In this document: piece after piece, positions 9,801 to 19,420 of the stretch
How positions within the stretch are numbered: the stretch's first letter is position 1
Layout of the letters: each line of letters starts with the position of its first letter
Source of the DNA: Paramoeba atlantica
Taxonomy: Eukaryota > Discosea
Direction of reading: 5' to 3'
DNA length: 64,000 nucleotides
Assembly: GCA_977017575.1 (NCBI GenBank)
Contig: CDRNVI010000003.1
Location: 310,001 to 374,000, forward strand
The notes under the pieces: model-generated
The model's input: only the letters and a program-made list of their open reading frames with translations
The model's database searches: none
What the model was told of the DNA's origin: nothing
Program-made: the position numbers and the translations under genes

Positions 9801-11593
9801 GACACGCCATCACAAAGAGTTGCGTTGAAAGGTGCACACATTTGTAGCTGGTACTCAACCCCGTGAACGTTACAAGGACGAATGTCACGCATGCTGCGGA
9901 GGGGCGCGATATGCGTCTCAGAACTCTCCCCGAGCCTATATTCATACAACCGCGCCGATATTCTAGTGTTATTTTTCTTTTCGCTGTCATGAAGTGCGTG
10001 CACAACTTGTTCGTAGGCCTCTTTCAGCACGGACTCTTGTAAAAAAGGAAGACATACAACCCCCTCCCATGGCATTCGACAACCCTCTCTATCAATAACA
10101 ACTTTGTCCAAATCAGGATAAAATGGTTTCAGAAGAGACACATCGGAGCGCATAAGTTCCCAGTACGTTTGCGGAACACTACGGTAACTAGCGGGCGGAA
10201 GAACGGCTAGCAATTGCTGGTGAGGGGTAAAAGGCTCTCCTGAACTAAAATTTATCTCTTTACTAAGGGATACAAGATCGACCAAGTCACTTGCCAAAGG
10301 AGAGTAATGGTATGGATAGTACCACCCCCAGCTGCAGCACCCCTCATAGTAGTACTCCATGATCCATTGCAGACCCTCTACGTAGGATCTACGGAGATAG
10401 TGGTGATCTATTGGAGTAAACGTGTTCAGCTTCTTTCCATAATACTCTGCTTTGTATTGTCCAAGAGTGGATGCGTTGTCCAGTATCGTTTTTTCTACAG
10501 ATTCGGACTCACCTCTCCTCTTTTTATTTGCGCTATTTCGTTTCTTGCACAATAATTCCCATTCTCGTGAGCCCAAATTACGAAGCATATCTTCCAACAC
10601 ATCCCAGTTAATGCTCTTCTGCTGTGTGAGATAGCGATTTTTACGAACGCACTCGGCTTTGTAAACGTCGAATAAGAGAGATAACGAACCCTCCCCTATG
10701 TCAAGAGAAGGTAGGGCAGGAAGAAAATCGTTCCCCACGAAGAAACAAAGGAAAATAAAATCATCTATACAACGCTCCAAGTTTTCTGGGCGGAGGTCCA
10801 GACAGAGATACTCCCGCAGTAAATGAATGTGCAACAGGACAAATTTCGAAGGCGCGTCAAAACGCTTGTCCAACACAATACCTCTCTTTTCGTCACGCTC
10901 CTGAAGCTCACGCTCTCGCTTCGGGGTGCCAAAAGATACAATTTCTCTAAGCAGGACGAAATTTGGCTCATGCGAAGCCAGAGCGAGCATAATGAGGTCT
11001 GCATCCAATCCATACATACAATGCGTCTCATGAGAAGAGTACCCTGGTTGCATTTTGCGAGTACGAATAAACGACATTATTTTGTGCTCCCCTTCCCCTG
11101 GATCTTGATGTCCTGAGTACACCACTTTGCATTTCCTCCACGATGGAAAATTCTGAATTTTATAGTGGATGAAGTATTCTAGGTATCTGCTTAACGCTAC
11201 CATAAATGTAGTTCCTGGCGTTATACAATTGCTATCGAACCCAATCGTTGTGTCTACCCCCGCTTCTTGCATCTCCATCGCCTTTCGGTACCGACGTTGA
11301 CGTTGCTGGTTCATCTTTGCCCGTGGCGCAACTCCGTCGACAGCCATAAAAAAGTACTGTTTGGGCTGTATGAAGGAAAATATTCGGTCAAGATAGGAAA
11401 AAACTTCACGAGCAATGGACTCATCCGAGCGTTGTACGGTGCTAGTGCTGGTCGCATTACTACGCGCGCAAACGTGAATGATACCATTCATGTCAAGGTA
11501 GAGGTTGTCAATGGGTGGAGGATCCTCAGTTATCGGACAAAGTATAGTGGGGTATCTTTCTGCACACCAACGAAAGAACTTGGGAATTCCCAT
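6863..11593 (-). CDS. XRN1: 5'-3' exoribonuclease XRN1 with three tandem C-terminal repeats
   Basis: The 1576-residue protein starts with the classic MGIPKFFRWCAERYP. The catalytic core has the acidic motifs of XRN nucleases: DMNGIIH, AVDGVAPRAKMNQQRQRR, DPGEGEHKIM and GLDADLIML. Further on it has QWIMEYYYEGCCSWGWYYPYHY and SH3-like/D1-D4 type regions as in cytoplasmic XRN1, so it should degrade decapped 5'-monophosphate mRNA. The length fits XRN1 rather than the shorter nuclear XRN2/RAT1. The low-complexity C-terminus contains three 74-residue repeats (about residues 1204-1425). It ends with a Cys/His-containing patch (CRECIFGDLC...H...H) that might bind a metal. The gene ends in TAG. A pyrimidine-rich leader ending in AG lies upstream of the ATG. 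Confidence 0.95.
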   Translation of the reverse strand: MGIPKFFRWCAERYPTILCPITEDPPPIDNLYLDMNGIIHVCARSNATSTSTVQRSDESIAREVFSYLDRIFSFIQPKQYFFMAVDGVAPRAKMNQQRQRRYRKAMEMQEAGVDTTIGFDSNCITPGTTFMVALSRYLEYFIHYKIQNFPSWRKCKVVYSGHQDPGEGEHKIMSFIRTRKMQPGYSSHETHCMYGLDADLIMLALASHEPNFVLLREIVSFGTPKRERELQERDEKRGIVLDKRFDAPSKFVLLHIHLLREYLCLDLRPENLERCIDDFIFLCFFVGNDFLPALPSLDIGEGSLSLLFDVYKAECVRKNRYLTQQKSINWDVLEDMLRNLGSREWELLCKKRNSANKKRRGESESVEKTILDNASTLGQYKAEYYGKKLNTFTPIDHHYLRRSYVEGLQWIMEYYYEGCCSWGWYYPYHYSPLASDLVDLVSLSKEINFSSGEPFTPHQQLLAVLPPASYRSVPQTYWELMRSDVSLLKPFYPDLDKVVIDREGCRMPWEGVVCLPFLQESVLKEAYEQVVHALHDSEKKNNTRISARLYEYRLGESSETHIAPLRSMRDIRPCNVHGVEYQLQMCAPFNATLCDGVSVFDTPSEGFGTLSPLVKTVSTELRSSAVKVFLHVTRQPSLFLNVPYEASTSAREVSKILVGHDVFVGFPYLKRARVTSVCDVEISVLGTLNSRCILKHIQESEHSEEDMDLFEEQVEDIYRKLISKKGIDLASIRVLVYVRHVVGVKYTKNRTFEYEFSENTEKYPVQLVFNAEQYPCRPNPKYDIPNKVLGKVVSTLSEVIFVPHSGSTGIQSLFGCVGSVVQCNDVDSGVTYDLVLRDYESRCTESFSSLLTPTLEQHTPNVQWFSVSLVSTKLHAPIRVVLAVMGNISCNKFHGEMEIGLGMLNTKQKMARAGYTKYVSSSADDGALLDSAQKNFNSLSESTDSSSAKGEWYFTEAGIRILFEYWTRFKPLIDTLCNGRFDIFAFDPAHMMRGEWAGTDIFEALGKITSFLHTLPYREEAFVPACDELLTAKVLAAVEKAVISFNFKCRELPNVRRINVKHVKLSCLLIPRTESTAGIRVGDIPVQHRVRGVLERVVYCDTDGSVPFGSRGLIVRLLGDHKHAEVVMDEEHPGCVSAEGRLESNRAVILRQSALLVVTRYGTSKSSPEDTVQLKEKLQTLWMDTENDIQQNEKGAKVIKSDNATYKADFDVRGAVEKFLSVNLQNTEAVTQDEKIKQKSTDSGAENVSKKKILERPPSGSRAIAENRVKNRVELDTATYKADLDVRGAVEKLLSVNLKNNEAVTPEGKTTRKLTESGTEFVSKLKILGRPQSGSQGVVENRVNDRVEFDATAYKADLDVRGAVEKFLSVNLQNNEAVTPEGRTTQKATDERTKVVLKKKILEKKGSQEVVENNVNDRVEFDGSVKALGRLTIKPPKKVSPIKKETLASFGFHEFVSVINKEKRDFTQSESIPTVESNPPQACLSLSIREANEIKKLRTDSILPQGGDTTQIGSSVSAAQPRDEFSSEKRISRKTVSACRECIFGDLCTISDGAHIERYHNDGWKPYLLRNSVSDL
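7319..7984 (-). repeat. three tandem 222-bp coding repeats inside XRN1
   Basis: The unit encodes 74 residues, beginning near ATYKADFDVRGAVEKFLSVN and ending near ENRVKNRVELD. Units start at about 7984, 7762 and 7540 on the minus strand, exactly 222 bases apart, and the third is slightly shortened at its end. DNA identity is high throughout, so the duplication is recent or homogenised. The conserved part (YKAD-DVRGAVEKFLSVNL) may be a short binding helix. Confidence 0.92.
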
Positions 11594-12071
11594 TGTGTAT
11601 TTATTATTATATAGAGAAATTATTTCTGAGCCGAATTAAGGAAACGTGAAAAAAGTCTTAAAACTGCACATGTTCCAGATTTATGTTGAAAGTACATGTC
11701 GAAAGGACGGTATCTTCAATCTATAATAAAAAACGAGTCTTATTTCAGCATGCCATAACAAACTACGATATAAAATAGCACATGTGAGGAATAATTTGAC
11801 GCTAAACAGACATGCATTTTCATAAACAATACGTGCATTTGTCCATGTGTAAGTGCTACGTGTGTAGCGCACCTTCTTTGTAGAAAAACAATTTTGTGAA
11901 CCTTCCGTATTACCCTTGTGAAAAAATATACTTGCAAAAAAACATTAGCATAATTCTACTAAATCTAAATACGATTTTTCAGTCAATAACTCATAAAAAT
12001 CTTTTCTAAATATCGAATTGGCCTTTAAAAAACAAAACAAAAGACCATCAAAACGTCCTTTGTACCATCCT
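11594..12071. other. intergenic stretch between XRN1 and alpha-tubulin
   Basis: This 478-base AT-rich gap holds only short overlapping frames without family resemblance. It probably contains the XRN1 leader and the tubulin 3' untranslated region. Confidence 0.4.
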
Positions 12072-13424
12072 TTAGTATTCATCCATATCATCGCCTTCCA
12101 TATCCGCTGAATCCGCACCCACCTCCTCGTAATCCTTCTCCAGGGCGGCGAGATCCTCCCGTGCCTCACTAAACTCCCCTTCCTCCATCCCCTCACTCAC
12201 ATACCAGTGCACAAACGCTCGTTTCGCATACATCAAATCAAACTTATGATCAATCCGCGCAAACACCTCCGCGATCGCGGTCGTGTTCGCAATCATACAC
12301 ACCGCACGCTGCACACTCGCCAAATCCCCCCCGGGCACCGCCGTCGGGGGCTGGTAGTTAATCCCACACTTAAACCCCGTGGGGCACCAGTCCACAAACT
12401 GGATCGTTCGTTTGGTCTTGATCGTGGCCACCGCCGCGTTCACGTCCTTCGGGACCACATCCCCGCGGTACATCAGACAGGCCGCCATGTACTTCCCGTG
12501 GCGCGGGTCGCACTTCGCCATCATACTCGCGGGCTCGAACACGCTGTTGGTGATCTCATGCACACTTAACTGCTCGTGGTAGGCCTTCGCGGCACTCACC
12601 ACGGGGGCATAGCTCGATAACACGAAATGGATCCGGGGATAGGGGACCAGGTTGGTCTGGAACTCGGTGACATCGACGTTGAGGGCGCCATCGAAGCGTA
12701 GGGAGGCGGTAAGGGAGGAGATCACTTGGGCGACTAAACGGTTGACATTGGTGTAGTTCGGCCGGTCAATGTCGAGGTTGCGTCGGGCAATGTCGTAGAT
12801 GGCCTCGTTGTCGAGCATCACGGCGACGTCGGTGTGCTCGAGGAGGGAGTGGGTGGAGAGGACACTGTTGTAGGGCTCCACGACGGCGGTGGAGACCTCG
12901 GGGGAGGGGTAGATGGTGAAACCCATTTTGCTTTTCTTGCCGTAGTCCACGGAGAGACGCTCGAGGAGGAGGGCGCCGAGACCGGAGCCGGTGCCCCCGC
13001 CGACGGCGTGGAACACGAGGAAGCCTTGGAGACCGGTGCAGTTGTCCGCGAGTTTACGGATGCGGTCGAGGCAGAGGTCGACGATTTCTTTGCCGATGGT
13101 GTAGTGCCCGCGGGCGTAGTTGTTGGCGGCGTCCTCTTTGCCGGAGATGAGCTGCTCGGGGTGGAACAGCTCGCGGTAGGGCCCGGAGCGGACCTCGTCG
13201 ATTACGGTGGGCTCGAGATCGACGAACAGAGCTCGGGGGACGTGACGACCGGCACCGGTTTCCGCAAAGAAGGTGTTGAAGGCGTCGTCCTCAACTACGG
13301 CGCCGGTTTCCTGGGGCATGGTGCCGTCGGGGTTGATGCCGTGCTCAAGGCAATAGAGTTCCCAGCAGGAGTTACCGGTTTGGATACCCGCCTGACCGAG
13401 GTGGATGGAGATTACTTCACGCAT
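12072..13424 (-). CDS. alpha-tubulin lacking Lys40
   Basis: The 450-residue alpha-tubulin starts [18 protein letters not shown] and carries the GTP-binding GGGTGSG, the catalytic Glu region and a C-terminal Tyr (DDMDEY) suited to detyrosination. [22 protein letters not shown] and the SADMEG tail are close to kinetoplastid alpha-tubulins. Position 40, normally the acetylated Lys in ciliated lineages, is Thr (MPQET). The gene is far more GC-rich than its flanks. On the plus strand the 3' half is C-rich and the 5' half G-rich, mainly at silent sites. Only one copy is seen here, whereas many kinetoplastids carry tandem arrays. The ATG is preceded by a long pyrimidine tract. Confidence 0.97.
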   Translation of the reverse strand: MREVISIHLGQAGIQTGNSCWELYCLEHGINPDGTMPQETGAVVEDDAFNTFFAETGAGRHVPRALFVDLEPTVIDEVRSGPYRELFHPEQLISGKEDAANNYARGHYTIGKEIVDLCLDRIRKLADNCTGLQGFLVFHAVGGGTGSGLGALLLERLSVDYGKKSKMGFTIYPSPEVSTAVVEPYNSVLSTHSLLEHTDVAVMLDNEAIYDIARRNLDIDRPNYTNVNRLVAQVISSLTASLRFDGALNVDVTEFQTNLVPYPRIHFVLSSYAPVVSAAKAYHEQLSVHEITNSVFEPASMMAKCDPRHGKYMAACLMYRGDVVPKDVNAAVATIKTKRTIQFVDWCPTGFKCGINYQPPTAVPGGDLASVQRAVCMIANTTAIAEVFARIDHKFDLMYAKRAFVHWYVSEGMEEGEFSEAREDLAALEKDYEEVGADSADMEGDDMDEY

Positions 13425-13650
13425 TGAAAGAGAGAAGAAGGAGAGATGGAGAGATGCTAGGGGTACAATGTGATAACGGTAAAGGATATTAAAAATCGAA
13501 AATTAGAAAAGTAAGAAATGTAACTTGTGCCCGAGTTGTGCTACAACTCATTAGTGCGTTGCAAGTAACCGAGCTTTTGCGGAAAATACAGCGAAAAGCG
13601 TCTTCTGTAGCTTCACGGACATACCTAAACGAAAATACGCAAGGGTACAT

Positions 13651-15393
13651 TCAATCTGCAGCATTTTGAAAAATGCCTGGGTATAGAACACCGGGTTTTA
13701 ATCCGATTCCAGGAGCAAAAGTCGAGACTGGATCCTTGTGTGGGGTTCCTTTTGAAAGAGTGAGCGATGTAACTGCTACCCATGTGGCATCCGCACATAA
13801 CAGTAGTAGTAAACGTGAGGCGTGTTCACTCGTGCAAACGCCATTGACACTTGGAACTTTGTTTTCCATAACTTCTTGCTTGTGGTGGGATAAGTAAACT
13901 GTTCCAGGTCGAATAGAAATAGGTTCTGAAATGCGTTCTCCATTGGATTGCATGCCTGATAGCAACTCTTTACTTTGAATCAAGGTATGTGACCTAGAAC
14001 AGTATACGGCAGGGAAGTTTGAAGTCCCACTAACAGCCTCTGCATTCTGGGAAATTGTTTCTATAAGGGTGATGTATTTTGTGATATTGCTAAGCTCCTC
14101 ACGGAGGGTCTCTGGCAGTCTGGAATTGAACAAATCACATGATCGAGTGGTATTGTCGGAATGACTGTAAATACATTGAAGAGAATTGAATACACAATGA
14201 ACACCTGTGACGGGCGTTACAGTTTTGAGTTGACCTTCTGGGCATCCTTTTTCTCGTTTTCTCTTCAGTATTGCATTAGAAGGAGAGAATTCTCTATGAA
14301 AATTGCAACTCGCTTTACCACGTTCCATGTGCAGTGCGCGCCATTGGTTGTATACCACGTGTGCATTGGATTTGCAGAGACTCAATAATCCCGAAGCTTT
14401 AGATATTTTGGGGGCTGCTGGAACGGCCCCTACATGACTTGTAGGCCGAGCTTGTGATTGCGCACAAGCTAGTAAGCTGTTCAAATGATTTTGTCCCTGG
14501 CACAATGCATCCACGATGCATTCTGCCGTCAAGTGAACCACGCGAGAGAAATACTCACGCAGCATTTCACTGGACGGTATATCTATCTGTTTCTGGAGGA
14601 GAATATCTCCAGTATCGACCGAGGTTCGGTCGTTTGTCGCTCTATTGTAAGGAATTGTGATCAGGGTGGCTCCTCCAACACGTTCTCCATGTAACAGAGT
14701 GGCGTGAATTGGGCTTGGTCCACGGAAGCGTGGAAGAAGCGAAGGATGAGCGTTGATAAAGGGCACTGGGTAAAAATTTCGAAGAAATTGGATAGGGAAA
14801 AGATAACGAAACGATACTACAAGCGCAACGTCAACAGCATTTTCCCTCACAGGTGCCGATTTCCTTGCGGAAGTTGTAGTTTCTCCAAAAGATGAGAGTT
14901 GACCTTCATACATTTCGTTTTTCTGCCTACTGAATGAGGTACGCATCTTTTCGAGCCAATCGGGTGGAATGGTAGGAGTTATCTTGGCTGTATCGGTCGC
15001 ATTTTTGCCCGTTGTTGAAGTGGTATGCGGCTCTCCCCAGAAGCCTCGTAGCGTAAGGGGATCCGGAGGACTATACACAGGAAGATTAACGATATCTTCA
15101 CAGTATCTCCGGAGCAAATTTCTTTCTCCTGGAGGACAAATTACGAAAATAGACTGTATCGGCGTGGATACACCGTTTCTAGTGTTGAAATACACAGAAG
15201 AGCCACATACACTCTTTTGTAGGAGTGGATATTTTTGTAGTCTGTCTTGGACGAATCTCTCAGCTGAATCTATCTTATTGCCTCCATTTTTATTCAGAAA
15301 AGACAAGCCACCATGTTTCGAAACCATATTGCGAACAAGACAATGCAAGCAGTAGAGAGAAACTTCGTCGCCACCAAAGAAAAGTACTCTCAT
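13651..15393 (-). CDS. methionyl-tRNA formyltransferase, enlarged
   Basis: The 580-residue protein starts at an ATG with MRVLFFGGDEVSLYCL, the first strand of the formyltransferase fold. The catalytic signature INAHPSLLPRFRGPSPIHA at about residues 213-231 has the Asn, His and SLLPxxRG of the family, and VDTGDIL near residue 260 supplies the conserved Asp loop. It should transfer a formyl group from 10-formyl-THF to Met-tRNA in the mitochondrion. Kinetoplastids formylate imported elongator Met-tRNA and have unusual formyltransferases. Bacterial enzymes are about 315 residues; here an insertion of roughly 80-100 residues precedes the catalytic motif and a long C-terminal part follows. No clear N-terminal targeting peptide is visible. 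Confidence 0.88.
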   Translation of the reverse strand: MRVLFFGGDEVSLYCLHCLVRNMVSKHGGLSFLNKNGGNKIDSAERFVQDRLQKYPLLQKSVCGSSVYFNTRNGVSTPIQSIFVICPPGERNLLRRYCEDIVNLPVYSPPDPLTLRGFWGEPHTTSTTGKNATDTAKITPTIPPDWLEKMRTSFSRQKNEMYEGQLSSFGETTTSARKSAPVRENAVDVALVVSFRYLFPIQFLRNFYPVPFINAHPSLLPRFRGPSPIHATLLHGERVGGATLITIPYNRATNDRTSVDTGDILLQKQIDIPSSEMLREYFSRVVHLTAECIVDALCQGQNHLNSLLACAQSQARPTSHVGAVPAAPKISKASGLLSLCKSNAHVVYNQWRALHMERGKASCNFHREFSPSNAILKRKREKGCPEGQLKTVTPVTGVHCVFNSLQCIYSHSDNTTRSCDLFNSRLPETLREELSNITKYITLIETISQNAEAVSGTSNFPAVYCSRSHTLIQSKELLSGMQSNGERISEPISIRPGTVYLSHHKQEVMENKVPSVNGVCTSEHASRLLLLLCADATWVAVTSLTLSKGTPHKDPVSTFAPGIGLKPGVLYPGIFQNAAD

Positions 15394-15509
15394 TAAGTGT
15401 CATTGAAAATAGAACACAGCACTCTTTTAAGCTTCGCTACCAATAAATATACAGTCGAGAAAAAATATACTAAAAAATTATTGAATTTTGTAAGCAAAGA
15501 ACTACAATT

Positions 15510-16973
15510 CTATGTTTTGCGACAATTCATCTTGCTAGATAAGTATCGATACCGCTGCATGCACTCATTCCTTGACTTCCCCTCGACGCGAAGAGCTATT
15601 TCTGACCACTTGTCCGACCCTTCATAGCACTCTAACTCTCGGAGAGCATTCTCGAGTTGACGCTGCTGGACGGAAGTCCATTCCTTAGCATCCTTGATAG
15701 CTATTTCAGTTCGCGGAGTGGAATTTACTTCACTTTCTATCTTAGAATGATGAAGAAACTTCGAAATGTTTGCTCGTATGCCCTCCTCCGTGAGACTTGG
15801 ATCACCGATACAATCTACTATGTGCTGCCACCGATTTACCGTTCCCGGGGGATACATTCGTAACGCTGTAGTCAACTTATGACATAACACAGAGGAGTCC
15901 AATGTGAGTTCTGAAGAAACTACAGATGATGTAATCAACGAAGTGTGCTTGTGAATGGGCACTGTTGACTTGCTGGCATCCACAGATAAATTCTCTGCAT
16001 CTGGACCCCCAGAGACGCCAAAAGCTAAGCCATCTGTCCTGCTTGATTCAATAACATTGACGTCTTCTTTGTCACTATCGGTTGTATCCGGCTCCGAACC
16101 AGCTTCAAGAAAAGTGGACGTAGAGCCTTTCTCAGAAACCTCGTCTCTATGGCTTGTAGATTCATTGTATCTCAAATAAACTTGTTCCTTCGCTAACTTC
16201 GGCGAAGAATGCGCACCGAAAGTATGCCGACGTGCTAGACGCGTGCTATCTCCCCTCACAGCACCTTCCACCGGAGAATACAACAACTTTTCACACAACA
16301 TCGACCCGATCCACAGCAAGTAATTCCACAGAAGATAACACACTACCGCAGTCAACAGAAACACATCCCACATGCCCTCCTTCCACAGAAACCCCAACGA
16401 GAGCCACGCGAACAAGACCACCAGCATCAACAACCGCAGCGCCACAACCAGCGAACGTGACACACAAGAAGGCAACCACTGAGGTCCCCACTGCAGGAAC
16501 TCAACCAGCAGAAAAAGAACAAACAGAGCCGGAAGGTGAAGAAGAAACAAACCCGTGCAGGCCACACGGGAGCAGGCCCCGCGCACGACCACGAACTCAG
16601 GACACATGAGGTAAAAGAGAAACCCATCGGGCCAGCCGGTCGCGAGTAGGCCGTAGGCAGAGGCTTTGTCCAGTAAGGCATCGTAGTCGGCTCGGCGGGT
16701 GGGGTCGATTAAAATGTGCTTCGCGTGGTTGAGCTTTCGCATCGTCGCTGCATTATTGGAGGGGGCGACGTCGGGGTGGTTGTGTTTGGAGAGGGAACGG
16801 TAGGCGGCACGAATTTCATGGGAGGAGGCGCCACGAGGTACGCCAAGGGTGTGGTAGTGATTGGTGATCTCGGCGAGGAGAAGGGGGAGTTGGGGAGGGG
16901 AGCTACGAGAGAGGAGGAAAAGGACAAGCCCGAGGAAACTCAGTGAGGGGATAAATGGACAACGTCGTGGCAT
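15510..16973 (-). CDS. membrane J-domain protein with C-terminal SANT/Myb domain (DNAJC1-like)
   Basis: The 487-residue protein begins with a hydrophobic signal or anchor (about residues 8-34), followed by a J domain (about 38-102). The J domain contains NHPDVAPS, the HPD motif that stimulates Hsp70, and ends DPTRRADYDALL. Several hydrophobic segments fall between about 120 and 235. A polar, acidic linker leads to a SANT/Myb-like domain at about 430-480 (EWTSVQQRQLENAL ... SDKWSEIALRV ... RYRYL). The order signal-J-TM-SANT matches ER-membrane ERdj1/DNAJC1 (Mtj1), which recruits BiP to translocating ribosomes, so an ER co-chaperone role is likely. There are more membrane segments than usual for DNAJC1. 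The 5' half lies in a GC-rich island. Confidence 0.82.
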   Translation of the reverse strand: MPRRCPFIPSLSFLGLVLFLLSRSSPPQLPLLLAEITNHYHTLGVPRGASSHEIRAAYRSLSKHNHPDVAPSNNAATMRKLNHAKHILIDPTRRADYDALLDKASAYGLLATGWPDGFLFYLMCPEFVVVRGACSRVACTGLFLLHLPALFVLFLLVEFLQWGPQWLPSCVSRSLVVALRLLMLVVLFAWLSLGFLWKEGMWDVFLLTAVVCYLLWNYLLWIGSMLCEKLLYSPVEGAVRGDSTRLARRHTFGAHSSPKLAKEQVYLRYNESTSHRDEVSEKGSTSTFLEAGSEPDTTDSDKEDVNVIESSRTDGLAFGVSGGPDAENLSVDASKSTVPIHKHTSLITSSVVSSELTLDSSVLCHKLTTALRMYPPGTVNRWQHIVDCIGDPSLTEEGIRANISKFLHHSKIESEVNSTPRTEIAIKDAKEWTSVQQRQLENALRELECYEGSDKWSEIALRVEGKSRNECMQRYRYLSSKMNCRKT

Positions 16974-17242
16974 TCGAAACTCACATGGATAGGGTAGCTA
17001 CATGGAAGAATGTAATTTTTTAAGAAGTATCCCCTCTGGCTAAACAATCGAAATTGAAAATAAAATTTTAGAATACACGATGTACAAAAACTAAGGAACA
17101 AATTTTCTTTTCTTGAATTCAACTTGTATCCTTTGAGTCCAAAGGTACAGTTCTAGCCTTACGAGACATACGTGTTGAATAATCGGTTCCATGATACAAT
17201 CCACAAGAGTGACCTTGAACGCAAGTAAACGCCCAAAAAAGG

Positions 17243-19420
17243 CTACATGAGGGTTACGTGAGAATCAGGCACGATTTCAGATAGAGTTTTCCCATCCAAC
17301 GTCTTCTTACGTCGTAGAATTCGATCAGCAATACGTTCATGCCGCAATCTCTCACTCTCAGATACGGAGGAATTCAAAGAATCCAATGCAGCTTTTAGGT
17401 GCATATCTTTCAAGACTATTTCTGTATTTTGTGAATCTTGATTTCCAGATATGCTCGAATTTTGTTTTTGAGATTGGAAAAAAGTCGTTGAGTCAAAACT
17501 TTCTGGTGAAGAAGAAATCTTTTTCGCAAGTTTATCCAACTGCGACTCTAAGTCTCGTCTCTCCTCGGCACTTAAAGTAAGTTCTCCTTCACAGATCTGG
17601 TATGAACAGTTTTGGTTTATCACATGATTCAGATGCATTGCAGCCTTTTCAGCTCGCAAATCCACACTGTCCTTGACGCATAGCATGTAAGCTGTTGAAA
17701 TTACCCCACAAAGATCTGCATGGCTCCACCCTTCAGTAAGATCAGAGATTTCTTCACAAACGGCGTCATTTTCGAGCTTCAAATTTCGAGCGAGAGAAGC
17801 ACACCGAAGTACCTCTATTCTTTCCTCTCGAGTAGGAAGAGAACAATAAACTAGCGAATCTAATCGGCCTGGGCGCAGTAATGCTAAATCGAGCATCTCC
17901 GGTCGTGATGTCGCCCCGACGACGAATACGCCTGCGCGGCTCTCCACTCCATCAAGATGACAAAGGAGCTGATTTACTACTCGATCTGTAACCCCTGTGT
18001 GATCTTGCCCACGTTGTCTTGCGCATGCGTCGATTTCATCAATAAACAGAACACAGGGCCTTGCGCGGTGTGCTTGCTCAAAACATTCGCGTACCTTGGC
18101 CTCAGAGGATCCAATGTATTTATCTAACACCTCCGGTCCATTCAGCACAACGGAGTTGAGTCCCAGGGATTGAACGAATTGTGTCACGAGATGAGTTTTG
18201 CCACAACCAGGAGGACCGAAGCACAACATTCCACTGCGCATCTTGATGGGGAACGAGGAGTACAATTTTGGATTCTGGGTGGGAAGCGTAATCATATTGT
18301 GTAATTTTTTCTTAGCCTCCATCATACCACCCACGCATTTATCAAGATCGGTCGTTTGAGAAACGTTTTCCTCTCCTCTTTCTCTATCAATTTGCGAAAA
18401 CAGGTGCAGTTGGCTTAGGGCTAATGGAGAGAAACCTTTTTTGATGCTGCGAAAACGTTTCTCGGAAAGAAAAAGACCATTCAAGCTTTCATTTGATCCA
18501 CGCTCAGACATGACCACTCGTCCTGCCAAACTAAGAATGTCCTGAGGAGTGAAATTTACAAGGTATGAAGCCAAATTCTTCACTAGATCTTCGTCAAGAT
18601 GGATGCCATGCGAACGCATACTGCTTGCAAAAAAATCCCTAGCGGTTTCAGAAACAGGAAGAGGTATTTGGAACGCACTAGGAAACAGAGAGCCCAGTCT
18701 TGCTCGTAGCGTAGAATGCACCATGTCGGGCTGCGTTACAGATGCTATAACGAGATGCCGCCTCCTTTCCTGTGCAAGACGAAACAGCTCAACTAGTAGT
18801 AATGCCAAATGGTCAACATTCGCGTCCTTTGTTGGTGACATGCCTGGTATGTTGGGCGTTGAAGGTAGTATGATATGTACATTGTCCAAGAGCAAGGCAC
18901 TGCGAGAGGAGCTACATGAAAGAAAGACGGAACGGAGCATGCGCTCCTTGATTTGAAGTGAATCGGACGCAATATTTTTGCAATCAAAGTAGATACTTGG
19001 TATTTTTCGAACAATATGCTTCAGAAAATGGGTCTTACCTGACCCGGTTTGCCCACTTAACAGCGTATTGGCACCGACATCATGATCGTAGCTGCGGAAT
19101 ACTCCCCCACATATCTTGTCAAAAGCTTCCCTGACAGAATTGTCGAAAAGTAAACATTGATTTTTTTCTGCTAAACTGTTTCGAGAAACGAACGATTCAA
19201 CGGATTCGAGAATATGGCGGTTGTGCTGCTTCCTTTGATGGATGCGGATAAATAATGTAAGGCCCCACGTAAGGCTCCAGCCAGGGAGCATACATTGTGT
19301 GTATGTGCCGATGAAAAAGATGCGTACCCTCGACGCCCGACGGATTGTCGTCTGAAAGAGCATGCTGCTGGCAGTATATGCAATTCTCATGGTATCTACG
19401 AGCATCTGAGTGCCATACAT
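17243..19420 (-). CDS. PEX1: PEX1 C-terminal part: tandem AAA+ domains
   Basis: This frame carries two AAA+ modules. D1 has Walker A GQTGSGKTHFLKH and a degenerate Walker B ALLLDNVHII (Asn for Glu). D2 has Walker A GPPGCGKTHLVTQF, Walker B CVLFIDEIDACARQRG and the second region of homology ATSRPEMLDLALLRPGRLD, which is close to the PEX1 signature. PEX1 with PEX6 extracts the import receptor PEX5 from peroxisomes or glycosomes. D1 being degenerate and D2 active is the normal PEX1 pattern. The frame overlaps, in another frame, the end of the N-terminal frame (19197-20297). Real sequence seems to switch to this frame somewhere between 19200 and 19400, so the ATG at 19420 and the first residues after it are probably not native. 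Confidence 0.85.
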   Translation of the reverse strand: MYGTQMLVDTMRIAYTASSMLFQTTIRRASRVRIFFIGTYTQCMLPGWSLTWGLTLFIRIHQRKQHNRHILESVESFVSRNSLAEKNQCLLFDNSVREAFDKICGGVFRSYDHDVGANTLLSGQTGSGKTHFLKHIVRKIPSIYFDCKNIASDSLQIKERMLRSVFLSCSSSRSALLLDNVHIILPSTPNIPGMSPTKDANVDHLALLLVELFRLAQERRRHLVIASVTQPDMVHSTLRARLGSLFPSAFQIPLPVSETARDFFASSMRSHGIHLDEDLVKNLASYLVNFTPQDILSLAGRVVMSERGSNESLNGLFLSEKRFRSIKKGFSPLALSQLHLFSQIDRERGEENVSQTTDLDKCVGGMMEAKKKLHNMITLPTQNPKLYSSFPIKMRSGMLCFGPPGCGKTHLVTQFVQSLGLNSVVLNGPEVLDKYIGSSEAKVRECFEQAHRARPCVLFIDEIDACARQRGQDHTGVTDRVVNQLLCHLDGVESRAGVFVVGATSRPEMLDLALLRPGRLDSLVYCSLPTREERIEVLRCASLARNLKLENDAVCEEISDLTEGWSHADLCGVISTAYMLCVKDSVDLRAEKAAMHLNHVINQNCSYQICEGELTLSAEERRDLESQLDKLAKKISSSPESFDSTTFFQSQKQNSSISGNQDSQNTEIVLKDMHLKAALDSLNSSVSESERLRHERIADRILRRKKTLDGKTLSEIVPDSHVTLM

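Noticed and set aside
12834-13427. Long plus-strand frames opposite alpha-tubulin, torsin-like and amidase genes
   Set aside because: They mirror GC-rich genes with clear families on the minus strand, and their composition (Gly/Glu/Val or Pro/Arg-rich) is that of antisense translation.
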